A DNA stretch of 13,624 bases from an uncultured bacterium (GCA_903825265.1 CAIJZW010000075.1:1-13624), one strand, 5' to 3'; counted from the stretch's first letter, positions 7,518 through 13,011 are shown. Program-made: numbers and translations. The notes: generated by a model from the letters alone, not told the origin.

Positions 7518-7750
7518 AAAATAGCTCTTATCAAAGGGTCCGCAAAATATCTGCTGAGATTTATGCTGAAGTTTCGACTCGACAGTCTCAACCGCCCCCT
7601 TTTCAAAGATTATTTTACTTATGTCGTCCAATATCATGTTTGTCGTAGAAAAAATAGTCTTTGAGAAATGCCTTACGGAGGCTGTCGAGCCGAGTACGAG
7701 CAAAATTTTCAGTAGAAAATTATTGTGTGCATTTCGAGAAGAGCTATTTT
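7518..7750 (-). ncRNA. Large structured element: candidate non-coding RNA, long leader or MITE-like repeat
   Basis: The ends pair as a 12-bp inverted repeat, AAAATAGCTCTT (7518-7529) with AAGAGCTATTTT (7739-7750), continued inward by TC/GA and AAG/TTT pairs. Inside are: a small hairpin around 7543-7566; a 16-bp stem with one mismatch (7573-7589 with 7678-7694); nested in it a 17-bp stem with one bulge (7600-7616 with 7651-7668); and a hairpin at 7700-7726. The whole folds as a multi-branched unit. It is visibly richer in G+C than its flanks and matches no RNA family I can name (no RNase P, tmRNA, SRP or tRNA signatures). On the minus strand a TATAAT at 7763-7768 would start a transcript just before the outer stem, whose 3' arm ends in UUUU. 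A non-autonomous transposable unit with terminal inverted repeats is the main alternative. Confidence 0.45.
7700..7726 (+). repeat. Hairpin motif, copy A (related to 12671-12705)
   Basis: GCAA plus AATTTTC (7700-7710), loop AGTA, then GAAAATT, one bulged A (7722) and TTGT (7723-7726) form an 11-bp stem. The copy at 12671-12705 has the same plan: TTTTTC, a tetraloop AGCA, GAAAAA, a bulged A at the same place, then TTGTG. Both are preceded by a G+C-rich stretch beginning CGGAG. Confidence 0.55.
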
Positions 7751-7762
7751 CTTCGTAGTATT

Positions 7763-7768
7763 ATTATA
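7763..7768 (-). promoter_or_regulatory. -10 box upstream of the structured element
   Basis: TATAAT on the minus strand, 12 bp before the outer stem at 7750 and just after the rpsO terminator. No convincing -35 box is seen. Confidence 0.35.
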
Positions 7769-7779
7769 CCTTATCTAAA

Positions 7780-7820
7780 AACAAAAACTCCTCAGACAGA
7801 TGTCTAAGGAAATTTTTGTT
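7780..7820 (-). terminator. Intrinsic terminator after rpsO
   Basis: A hairpin with outer AACAAAAA/TTTTTGTT arms and an inner 10-bp stem (CTCAGACA side 7791-7798, TGTCTAAG side 7801-7808, with one G-U pair), separated by a small internal loop, overlaps the rpsO stop codon. A U-rich tract follows on the minus strand. Confidence 0.75.
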
Positions 7821-8079
7821 AAGCTTTTATTTTTTTAACTTCTTTCTCATGACGTGACTTGTCTGTTTTCTCTAGGTATTTAAGGTGTGTTCTTCTGTCT
7901 GCCACCATCTTAATTAGTCCTCGTCTTGAATGGTTGTCTTTTTTGTGAATCTTTAGGTGATCTGCAAGTTCGTCTATTCTTTTACTTAGAACAGCAATCT
8001 GCACTTCAGGGCTTCCTGTATCTTTATCATGAAGCTGATTCTTCTTTATAATATTTTGCTTTTTCTTTGTTGTTAACAT
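7819..8079 (-). CDS. rpsO: 30S ribosomal protein S15
   Basis: 86 residues, near the usual 88-89. The hallmark DTGSPEVQ (20-27) and [11 protein letters not shown] (45-55), followed by [12 protein letters not shown], are the 16S rRNA-binding signatures of S15. S15 binds the three-way junction of helices 20-22 in the central domain of 16S rRNA and starts platform assembly. The gene is divergent from the xer gene and is followed by a terminator. The ATG at 8079 has no Shine-Dalgarno motif. Possible -10 boxes lie 9 bp (TAGTAT) and 21 bp (TATAAT) upstream of it, so the leader would be very short. Confidence 0.97.
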   Translation of the reverse strand: MLTTKKKQNIIKKNQLHDKDTGSPEVQIAVLSKRIDELADHLKIHKKDNHSRRGLIKMVADRRTHLKYLEKTDKSRHEKEVKKIKA

Positions 8080-8100
8080 GATTAATATATACTAGCACAA

Positions 8101-8106
8101 ATTATA
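8101..8106 (-). promoter_or_regulatory. Probable -10 box of rpsO
   Basis: TATAAT on the minus strand, preceded directly by TG, 21 bp before the rpsO ATG. TAGTAT at 8089-8094 is an alternative that would give an almost leaderless transcript. No good -35 box is visible. Confidence 0.4.
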
Positions 8107-8193
8107 CAGAAATGCAAGACCCTTCCTGTTGTAGTCTAAACTACTAATTTCTTAGTTTTTATATCAGATTAGACACAAAATGTATCGTTATTA

Positions 8194-8202
8194 TGATATA
8201 AT
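8194..8202 (+). promoter_or_regulatory. Extended -10 promoter of the xer gene
   Basis: TGATATAAT is a perfect extended -10 (TGnTATAAT). Transcription should start near 8209. This places an in-frame TTG at 8205 upstream of the transcript and leaves ATG 8217 as the start, with a leader of about 8 nt. Confidence 0.6.
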
Positions 8203-8216
8203 TATTGTACGACATT

Positions 8217-9152
8217 ATGGCAACACAGTTAGAACAATTAAAAAGAGAATTTTTAGAGCATGTTGAAATAGAGAAAGGTAATAGTCTAAAAACTGTAAAT
8301 AATTACGATCATTATATAAGTCGTTTTTTTGAATTTTCAAAGATAGAAAATCCGAAAGATATAAATGATGATAAGATTCGCGAATTTAGACTTTATTTGA
8401 ATCGCCAGCCTGGAGTTAAGGTTCGTGGTCAGCAGTCTGGAACACTTAAAAAGAATACTCAAAATTATCATTTAATAGCTATTAGATCTTTTCTTAAATA
8501 CTTAATGAAAAGAGATGTTTCTTCTTTGGCTCCTGATAGGATAGACCTCGCTAAAATAAAAGAACGTTCTTTAGATTTAATTTCTACAGATGAACTCAAT
8601 AGACTACTTAATGCTCCCCTTTCTGTAAATATTACAAGTAAAAAAGATGAAACATTGAAGTTACTAAGAGACAAGGCTATTCTAGAATTATTTTTCTCTA
8701 CAGGACTTCGTCTCTCAGAGCTTTGCTCTTTGAATAGAGATTTGGACTTATCTAAAGATGAATTTTCAATTCGTGGAAAAGGAGAGAAGGTTCGAGTGGT
8801 TTTTCTTTCAGAATCAGCTAAGAGTGCGATAAGAGAATACTTAAAAAACAGAAAAGACTTAGACGAACCGTTATTCATACAATATTCGAGAAACAGTGGA
8901 AAGAGTAACCGATTAACTCAGCGTTCAATAGAAAGAATTGTTAAATTTTATGCTATTAAGGCTGGAATTTCAAAGAAAGTTACTCCTCACGTTATTCGTC
9001 ACTCATTTGCAACAGATTTACTTTCAAATGGAGCAGACATTCGTTCAGTTCAGATGATGCTTGGTCATGCAAATATTGCAACTACACAAATATATACACA
9101 TATAACAGATAAGCAATTGAGAGATGTACATAAAAAGTTTCACAGCAATTAA
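8217..9152 (+). CDS. xerD: XerC/XerD-like tyrosine recombinase
   Basis: 311 residues from ATG 8217. Residues 1-110 are the SAM-like core-binding domain (phage-integrase N-terminal type). Residues 115-311 are the catalytic domain with the complete set of active residues: R165 in STGLRLSEL, K188 in RGKGEKVR, H258 and R261 in PHVIRHSFAT, H284 in LGHANI, and the nucleophile Y293 in QIYTH. Length and simple architecture match the chromosomal XerC/D type that resolves chromosome dimers at dif with FtsK, rather than a phage integrase with an added N-terminal arm domain. CPR genomes commonly have one Xer protein, so xerC against xerD cannot be decided. A TTG 12 bp upstream is in frame but precedes the predicted transcription start. 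It is transcribed divergently from rpsO, followed after 42 bp by the methyltransferase gene. Confidence 0.9.
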   Translation: MATQLEQLKREFLEHVEIEKGNSLKTVNNYDHYISRFFEFSKIENPKDINDDKIREFRLYLNRQPGVKVRGQQSGTLKKNTQNYHLIAIRSFLKYLMKRDVSSLAPDRIDLAKIKERSLDLISTDELNRLLNAPLSVNITSKKDETLKLLRDKAILELFFSTGLRLSELCSLNRDLDLSKDEFSIRGKGEKVRVVFLSESAKSAIREYLKNRKDLDEPLFIQYSRNSGKSNRLTQRSIERIVKFYAIKAGISKKVTPHVIRHSFATDLLSNGADIRSVQMMLGHANIATTQIYTHITDKQLRDVHKKFHSN

Positions 9153-9181
9153 CTAACATTTTAATTTAATAGATAAAGGAC

Positions 9182-9187
9182 TATAAT
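9182..9187 (+). promoter_or_regulatory. -10 box before the methyltransferase gene
   Basis: TATAAT ends 7 bp before ATG 9195, so a transcript from it would be leaderless or carry one or two leader bases. The -35 region is weak. AAAGGA (9175-9180) is 14 nt from ATG, too far for a normal Shine-Dalgarno motif. Confidence 0.5.
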
Positions 9188-9194
9188 AGTAATT

Positions 9195-9842
9195 ATGGAT
9201 TATAAAGGACATAAAGAACATTTTGATATTGCCTATAGGACAGGTAGTGATTTTTGGACAAATCTCTTTTCTAAAGATAAAGAAAAAATTTTAATAGAAG
9301 AACTTCCTCAGGGTTCTCTTATTTTGGATATTGGTTCTGGTAGAGGACTTTTTGCTAAGAAATTAGCAGAATCTGGTTTTTCGGTAATTGGTTTAGATTT
9401 TGAAAAAAACATAATAGATAAGACAAATAATGAAATAAATAATTGGGGACTTTCTGGAAAATTAAAATTTGTAGAAGGCGATGTTTTAGATATTCCATTC
9501 ATAGATAGTAGTTTTGATGCTGTTTGTGATTTTGGATTAATTGAAAACTTAGATAAAAATGATTGGAGTAAATATAAAGATGAAGTGAATCGTGTTTTGA
9601 AATCAGGAGGTCTTTATCTGAATGTATCCTTATCAAAAGATACTCAAAACTTTTTTGAATTTTCTCCAAAGAATTCAGAAGATGGAGATTTTGAAAAATA
9701 TAATATTCATTACCATTTTTTTACAAAAGAAGAAATAAAAAATATATTTAAAAATGAATTAGATATGATTAATCAAAAGATTGAATTTGTAAAAGGGCCT
9801 AATGATGTAGTTATAATTGAAACACTTTTTAGAAAAAAATAA
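9195..9842 (+). CDS. Class I SAM-dependent methyltransferase
   Basis: 215 residues with a Rossmann-fold methyltransferase core of the Methyltransf_11/25 type. Motif I is LDIGSGRG (44-51); the acidic residue at the end of strand 2 is D68 (GLDFE); GDVLDIPF (95-102) is the adenine-side motif; FDAVCDFG (107-114) is motif post-I/II; LKSGG (135-139) precedes strand 5. Residues 1-35 hold a short aromatic N-terminal segment (HFDIAYRTGSDFW). The C-terminal 70 residues are variable and charged and likely set the substrate, which cannot be named; small molecules are typical for this group. The stop codon abuts the ATG of xth, so the two genes are one transcription and translation unit. Confidence 0.85.
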   Translation: MDYKGHKEHFDIAYRTGSDFWTNLFSKDKEKILIEELPQGSLILDIGSGRGLFAKKLAESGFSVIGLDFEKNIIDKTNNEINNWGLSGKLKFVEGDVLDIPFIDSSFDAVCDFGLIENLDKNDWSKYKDEVNRVLKSGGLYLNVSLSKDTQNFFEFSPKNSEDGDFEKYNIHYHFFTKEEIKNIFKNELDMINQKIEFVKGPNDVVIIETLFRKK

Positions 9843-10613
9843 ATGAAAATAATTTCTTGGAATACAAATGGATTAAGAGCAACTGTTAAGCAAGGGTACT
9901 TTACTCCCCTATTTGCTTTTAATAATCCTGACATTGTATGTTTTCAAGAAACAAAATGTGAACCCGATCAACTTGATGAGAAGACAAGAAATTTAAATGG
10001 ATATCATTCTTATTTTTCTTTTTCTAAAAATAAAAAAGGTTATAGTGGTGTTGCAATTTATTCAAAAGAAATTCCACTTAAAGTTGAGTATGGAATATGG
10101 ATAAAAAAATTTGATGATGAAGGAAGAATTTTAATTGCTTATTATTCAAATTTTATTTTAATAAATTGTTATTTCCCGAATGGAGGATCTGGAGAGGAAA
10201 GATTAAAATATAAATTAGAATTTTATGATGCGTTTTTAAAATTTATAAATAATCTAAAAGAGAAAAATAATAATGTAATTTTTTGTGGAGATGTAAATAC
10301 AGCTCACAAAGAAATCGATCTTGCTCGACCAAAAGAAAATTCTTCAGTTACGGGGTTCCTTCCTATCGAACGTGAGTGGATTGATGAAGTTGTAAATAAT
10401 GGATTTGTTGATATCTTCCGAAATTTATATCCAGACAAAAAAGATGTTTATACTTATTGGGATATGAAAACTCGAGCTCGAGATCGAAATGTTGGATGGA
10501 GGATTGATTACTTTTTTGCAAACCAATCTTTTGTAAAAAAAGTTAAAAATTTTAAAACTCTATCTGATCACTATGGTTCCGATCATTGCCCGATAATGAT
10601 TGAAATAATTTAA
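9843..10613 (+). CDS. xth: Exodeoxyribonuclease III (AP endonuclease)
   Basis: 256 residues, typical for the XthA/ExoA branch of the EEP nuclease family. The usual motifs are in order: SWNTNGLRA (5-13), QETKCE with the metal-binding E36, YSGVAIYSK (67-75), NCYFPNGG (108-115), CGDVNTAHKEIDLARP with D150 and N152, RIDYFF (220-225), and the catalytic SDHCPI (246-251). The enzyme cuts DNA at abasic sites and removes 3' blocking groups in base-excision repair. ATG follows the methyltransferase stop with no gap and without its own Shine-Dalgarno motif, which suggests translational coupling. It ends at a terminator shared with cca. Confidence 0.95.
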   Translation: MKIISWNTNGLRATVKQGYFTPLFAFNNPDIVCFQETKCEPDQLDEKTRNLNGYHSYFSFSKNKKGYSGVAIYSKEIPLKVEYGIWIKKFDDEGRILIAYYSNFILINCYFPNGGSGEERLKYKLEFYDAFLKFINNLKEKNNNVIFCGDVNTAHKEIDLARPKENSSVTGFLPIEREWIDEVVNNGFVDIFRNLYPDKKDVYTYWDMKTRARDRNVGWRIDYFFANQSFVKKVKNFKTLSDHYGSDHCPIMIEII

Positions 10614-10653
10614 TAATAAAAACGTAGAAGTATTCACTTCTACGTTTTTATTA
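10614..10653. terminator. Bidirectional terminator between xth and cca
   Basis: An 18-bp perfect stem (10614-10631 with 10636-10653) with loop ATTC has A-rich and T-rich ends, so it works on both strands. It starts directly after the xth stop codon, and its other end includes the cca stop codon. Confidence 0.88.
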
Positions 10654-12249
10654 TACTCCATGTTTTATGTGTAACTTTTTTATTTCTTCTTCTTCCAGTT
10701 TGTCTTTTTTATCTTTCCCCTTCTCCCCTAAAGTTTTTAATTCTGTATCTTTAAGTGAATCTAAAGATTCTATTAATTTAGATAAATGTGCTGGAGTATT
10801 TTTAGTAGGATCATCTAGAACTTCTTCTAAGAGAGCATTTAGTATCCATCCCATACGTGGACCAGGTTTCACGTGTAACACTTCCATCATATATCTACCA
10901 TCTATCGCTAATTGTCCTACAGATATAGGGTCTCTCAAAACTTCTTCTATCATAGCGTGATATTTACGAAGTCTATATGGGGCTTCAACTTTTTTCATTC
11001 CGACTCTATCGCACTCACGAACCTTCATAAGGTCCCATATATTATCTTTCCCTACGCTTTGAACAATTCTTCTTACGGCAGAAAGTGTTATTTTCTCCGT
11101 ATCTGAGAAGAACATGTGGTTTCTCGTGAAACTAAGTACCTTTTCTGTAACAACTTTAGGGTATTTAAGCCTTTCCATTATCTGTTTGGTGATTCTTTCC
11201 CCTATAACTTCATGTCCATAGAAGGTATATTTACCCTTCCCTTCGTTTTTTGTACCATCCCAACGTCTTGTCCTTGGCTTACCTATATCATGAAACAGTG
11301 CTGAAAGTCTTATTTCTAAGTCCCAATTTTTTTTAGTAGCATGATCAAGAGCATTAAGTAAATGCTCCCAAACGTCATATATATGTGCACCTTTCTGTTC
11401 ACACCCAATACCCTCTTCTAACTCAGGGATTATATATCTTAATAAGCTAAGCTTTTGGAGTAATACAATCCCCATATATCCATTTTCTGACATTATAATC
11501 TTTGTAAACTCATCACGAATTCTTTCAAGAGAGATATTTTTTATAAGTTGAGAGTTATCCACAATAGACTGCATTGTTTCATAAGAAATAGTAAAATTTA
11601 ATTGTGACGAAAAACGTATAGCTCTTAACATACGCAAGGCATCTTCTTGAAATCTATCATTAGGATTACCAACGGCTTTTAGTATTTTGTCCTTTATATC
11701 TTCTTGTCCTTTATAAAGGTCAATTAATTGTCCTTTATATGGATTATAAGCCATAGAATTAATCGTAAAATCTCTTCTTTTAAGGTCGTCTTCTATTTTA
11801 TCACTAAATTGTACTTCATCTGGATGTCTAAAATCAGTATATTTTGTCTCAGTTCTGTATGGTGTAACTTCTACAATATAATACTCATTTAAATTTGAGG
11901 TCGTATTGGCTACTTTTTCAGGGCCTAAATCATGTTTTGTTTCATGTGTAACGCTAATGAACTCTTTATTGTTGTTATCAGGTGTTTCACATGTAACATT
12001 TTCTTTGTTTATGCATACTCCAACTGTACCAAATTTATTTTCATATATAGTTTTCTCAAATAGAGATATTATTTCTTCAGGCTTAGCATTTGTTGTAATA
12101 TCCCAATCTTTTGGTTCTTTATTTAAAATAAGATCACGAACACATCCTCCAACAAGAAAAGCCTCAAAACCTGCTTTTTCGAGTGTTTCTGTTACACGTG
12201 TAACATAGTTAGGTATTTTTGAGTTATTTATTATAGGCATATTTGCCAT
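10651..12249 (-). CDS. cca: CCA-adding tRNA nucleotidyltransferase with HD domain
   Basis: 532 residues. Class II nucleotidyltransferase head: VGGCVRDL (33-40), the catalytic DWD at 48-50, RRDFTINSMAY (158-168), the neck motif RMLRAIRFSS (206-215), then helices and an HD domain (H296, H320/D321 in ALFHDIGKPRTR, GHE at 345-347). The charged tail 505-532 is probably disordered. It adds or repairs the 3' CCA of tRNAs, and two of three tRNA genes in the window indeed lack CCA. Residues about 82-123 are an insertion between two head-domain strands, where the family normally has a short turn. This insertion encodes two parS-like DNA sites (peptides VTCET and VTHET), and three more such sites with at most three mismatches lie elsewhere in the gene. 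A minus-strand TATAAT ends 5 bp before ATG, so the mRNA is probably leaderless. Confidence 0.94.
   Translation of the reverse strand: MANMPIINNSKIPNYVTRVTETLEKAGFEAFLVGGCVRDLILNKEPKDWDITTNAKPEEIISLFEKTIYENKFGTVGVCINKENVTCETPDNNNKEFISVTHETKHDLGPEKVANTTSNLNEYYIVEVTPYRTETKYTDFRHPDEVQFSDKIEDDLKRRDFTINSMAYNPYKGQLIDLYKGQEDIKDKILKAVGNPNDRFQEDALRMLRAIRFSSQLNFTISYETMQSIVDNSQLIKNISLERIRDEFTKIIMSENGYMGIVLLQKLSLLRYIIPELEEGIGCEQKGAHIYDVWEHLLNALDHATKKNWDLEIRLSALFHDIGKPRTRRWDGTKNEGKGKYTFYGHEVIGERITKQIMERLKYPKVVTEKVLSFTRNHMFFSDTEKITLSAVRRIVQSVGKDNIWDLMKVRECDRVGMKKVEAPYRLRKYHAMIEEVLRDPISVGQLAIDGRYMMEVLHVKPGPRMGWILNALLEEVLDDPTKNTPAHLSKLIESLDSLKDTELKTLGEKGKDKKDKLEEEEIKKLHIKHGV
10661..10676. promoter_or_regulatory. 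Weak parS-like site in the 3' end of cca
   Basis: TGTTTTATGTGTAACT matches 12 of 16 positions of TGTTTCACGTGAAACA. Listed only because it falls at the edge of the cluster; on its own it is not significant. Confidence 0.2.
10865..10880. promoter_or_regulatory. parS-like site in cca
   Basis: GGTTTCACGTGTAACA, 14 of 16 positions. On the coding strand it spells LHVKP (residues 458-462). Confidence 0.6.
11118..11133. promoter_or_regulatory. parS-like site in cca
   Basis: GGTTTCTCGTGAAACT, 13 of 16 positions, encoding SFTRN (residues 373-377), a different reading frame from the neighbouring site. Confidence 0.4.
11555..11563 (+). promoter_or_regulatory. Consensus DnaA box inside cca
   Basis: TTATCCACA is a perfect 9-bp DnaA box. 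A single copy inside a gene may be chance, but it lies 1.2 kb from the candidate origin. Confidence 0.35.
11938..11953. promoter_or_regulatory. parS-like site in the cca insertion
   Basis: TGTTTCATGTGTAACG, 13 of 16 positions, encoding VTHET (residues 100-104) in the extra segment of the CCA enzyme. Confidence 0.45.
11983..11998. promoter_or_regulatory. parS-like site in the cca insertion
   Basis: TGTTTCACATGTAACA, 14 of 16 positions, encoding VTCET (residues 85-89). Confidence 0.6.
12190..12205. promoter_or_regulatory. Palindromic parS variant near the cca start
   Basis: TGTTACACGTGTAACA, a perfect palindrome with two symmetric changes from parS. The identical 16-mer recurs at 12988-13003. 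It encodes VTRVT (residues 16-20). Confidence 0.68.
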
Positions 12250-12254
12250 ATACT

Positions 12255-12260
12255 ATTATA
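12255..12260 (-). promoter_or_regulatory. -10 box of cca
   Basis: TATAAT on the minus strand, 5 bp before ATG 12249. The transcript would begin at or next to the start codon. The -35 region is poor. Confidence 0.5.
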
Positions 12261-12265
12261 TTACA

Positions 12266-12297
12266 TAATAATAAGCCGAAAGATGGGCTTATTGTTA
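12266..12297 (-). terminator. Hairpin between tRNA-Gly and cca, probable terminator
   Basis: A 12-bp stem with one G-T pair (12266-12277 with 12286-12297) and an 8-nt loop lies 30 bp after the tRNA-Gly gene on the minus strand. Its 3' arm is T-rich, but no clean U tract follows. Confidence 0.5.
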
Positions 12298-12327
12298 AAT
12301 TCTTAAATTATAAGATAATTTATTTTG

Positions 12328-12398
12328 TGCGGGGTAGGAGAATCGGACTCCTGTCTCATCCTTGGCAAGGACGTGTTCTACCACTAAACCAACCCCGC
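12328..12398 (-). tRNA. tRNA-Gly (anticodon GCC)
   Basis: On the minus strand the acceptor GCGGGGT pairs with ACCCCGC. The D stem GTTT/GAAC encloses AGTGGTA; the anticodon stem CGTCC/GGATG encloses TTGCCAA with anticodon GCC (12364-12366); the T stem AGGAG/CTCCT encloses TCCGATT. The discriminator is A, and CCA is not encoded (the sequence continues CAAAA). The T loop is unusual: C replaces the nearly invariant T at position 55. Its own promoter lies upstream (12421-12450). Confidence 0.95.
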
Positions 12399-12420
12399 TA
12401 ACTATTTATAACTGATTGCT

Positions 12421-12450
12421 ATTATAATATTTTTTATAGATTAAATGCAA
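12421..12450 (-). promoter_or_regulatory. Promoter of tRNA-Gly
   Basis: Minus-strand TTGCAT (12445-12450), 18 bp, TATAAT (12421-12426). The predicted start is about 16 nt before the mature 5' end. Confidence 0.5.
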
Positions 12451-12454
12451 TTTA

Positions 12455-12479
12455 TTTATTCTTAACCTTTAAGAATAAA
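12455..12479. other. Hairpin in the divergent interval between tRNA-Gly and tRNA-Arg
   Basis: TTTATTCTTAA and TTAAGAATAAA form an 11-bp perfect inverted repeat around CCT, between the two divergent tRNA promoters. Purely A+T-rich; it could be an operator, a transcription punctuation element or chance. Confidence 0.35.
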
Positions 12480-12486
12480 GCATATT

Positions 12487-12514
12487 TTGTAAACAATTAT
12501 TAATCATGTATAAT
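12487..12514 (+). promoter_or_regulatory. Promoter of tRNA-Arg
   Basis: TTGTAA (12487-12492), 16 bp, TATAAT (12509-12514) preceded directly by TG. The predicted start is about 9 nt before the tRNA. Confidence 0.55.
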
Positions 12515-12529
12515 AAATATAGTTTATAT

Positions 12530-12601
12530 GCACCCGTAGTGAAACGGATATCATGCCTGCCTTCGAAGCAGACGTTCCAGGTTCGATTCCTGGCGGGTGC
12601 A
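12530..12601 (+). tRNA. tRNA-Arg (anticodon TCG)
   Basis: Acceptor GCACCCG/CGGGTGC, D stem GTGA/TCAT, anticodon loop CTTCGAA with anticodon TCG (12563-12565), T arm CCAGG-TTCGATT-CCTGG, and a 4-nt variable loop. The first anticodon-stem pair is C-A, which is unusual but leaves four good pairs. Discriminator A at 12601; CCA is not encoded (the sequence continues CAAAT). The last bases join a 14-bp inverted repeat. Confidence 0.94.
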
Positions 12602-12643
12602 CAAATTAATGATTTAAAAGTATTTGAAGCATTAATTTGTGCA
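12598..12643. repeat. 14-bp inverted repeat overlapping the tRNA-Arg 3' end
   Basis: TGCACAAATTAATG (12598-12611) and CATTAATTTGTGCA (12630-12643) match perfectly around an 18-nt loop. The left arm includes the last three acceptor bases and the discriminator of tRNA-Arg. No T tract follows, so a simple terminator is doubtful. Confidence 0.6.
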
Positions 12644-12644
12644 A

Positions 12645-12705
12645 GCCGGAGCGCGATGGCGCAAGGCGGGGTCGCGAGATTTTTCAGCAGAAAAATACTT
12701 GTGAC
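12645..12705 (+). repeat. G+C-rich structured element, copy B of the hairpin motif
   Basis: Two hairpins lie side by side. The first is GCC...GGC enclosing GCGC-GATG-GCGC (12645-12667). The second (12671-12705) is GTCGCGAG-ATTTTTC, loop AGCA, GAAAAAT, bulged A, CTTGTGAC, a 15-bp stem with two G-U pairs. The G+C content contrasts sharply with the flanks. The second hairpin matches copy A at 7700-7726 in loop, arms and bulge position. Strand and function are not established. Confidence 0.55.
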
Positions 12706-12961
12706 TACACAGATTCTTAATTTGAATGTTCTTTTAATACAGTATTAGATGACCTTTATTAGTCCTTTATACACAGAAAAAATCGTTAAAAATGTGGGAA
12801 TATGTGTATAACTATGTGTGCATTGTTTATAAAAGACATAATTTAATACTTAAATTTTTGAAAGGACATACATGGAAGTCTTTAAAATACATTGATTTAT
12901 ATGATTATTTTGTAAAATACATCTTTTTATTTTATTATTTAGTTTAATATGTTATTTAGTA

Positions 12962-12977
12962 TGTTTCACGTGAAACA
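12962..12977. promoter_or_regulatory. Perfect parS site (ParB-binding centromere)
   Basis: TGTTTCACGTGAAACA equals the consensus recognised by chromosomal ParB/Spo0J over all 16 positions. In other bacteria such sites cluster around oriC and load ParB and SMC for chromosome segregation. Confidence 0.88.
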
Positions 12978-12987
12978 CTAGTCTATT

Positions 12988-13003
12988 TGTTACACGTGTA
13001 ACA
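12988..13003. promoter_or_regulatory. Palindromic parS variant
   Basis: TGTTACACGTGTAACA, 26 bp from the perfect site (start to start), 14 of 16 positions; identical to the copy at 12190. It ends 8 bp before the yraN start codon, where it could also affect transcription of yraN. Confidence 0.7.
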
Positions 13004-13011
13004 AGTACATC

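Larger units (their letters stand above)
12767..13003. other. Candidate chromosomal replication origin (oriC) with DnaA boxes and parS
   Basis: This non-coding stretch contains DnaA boxes TTATACACA at 12767-12775 (plus) and 12803-12811 (minus), and a weaker minus-strand TTATAAACA at 12824-12832. An extremely A+T-rich segment follows (about 12833-12960), suited to duplex unwinding, and then two parS sites at 12962 and 13003. DnaA boxes, an unwinding region and parS in one gene-free interval match known bacterial origins. dnaA, dnaN and parAB are not in the window, so the assignment is inference. TTATACACA is also the sequence of the R2 box of E. coli oriC. Confidence 0.55.

Noticed and set aside
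7485..7703. Minus-strand open frame of 50-72 codons (TTG or internal ATG start) inside the structured element
   Set aside because: It overlaps the strong stems, has third-position base use unlike the neighbouring genes, has no ribosome binding site, and resembles no protein I know. The structural explanation is stronger, but a small foreign gene fragment cannot be ruled out.
8205..8216. TTG start adding four residues to the Xer recombinase
   Set aside because: It lies 3 bp after the extended -10 box and therefore upstream of the predicted transcription start.
8187..8221. dif-like recombination site upstream of the xer gene
   Set aside because: Only weak dyad character and no match to the conserved XerC/XerD arm sequences; the signal is explained by the extended -10 promoter.
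12793..12801. Additional DnaA box TGTGGGAAT
   Set aside because: Only six of nine positions match the consensus.
12872..12895. Seven-codon frame MEVFKIH with a good AAAGGA motif 5 nt upstream, in the A+T-rich part of the origin candidate
   Set aside because: Too short to support as a gene. It could be the remnant of a gene start or a leader peptide, but nothing downstream needs one.
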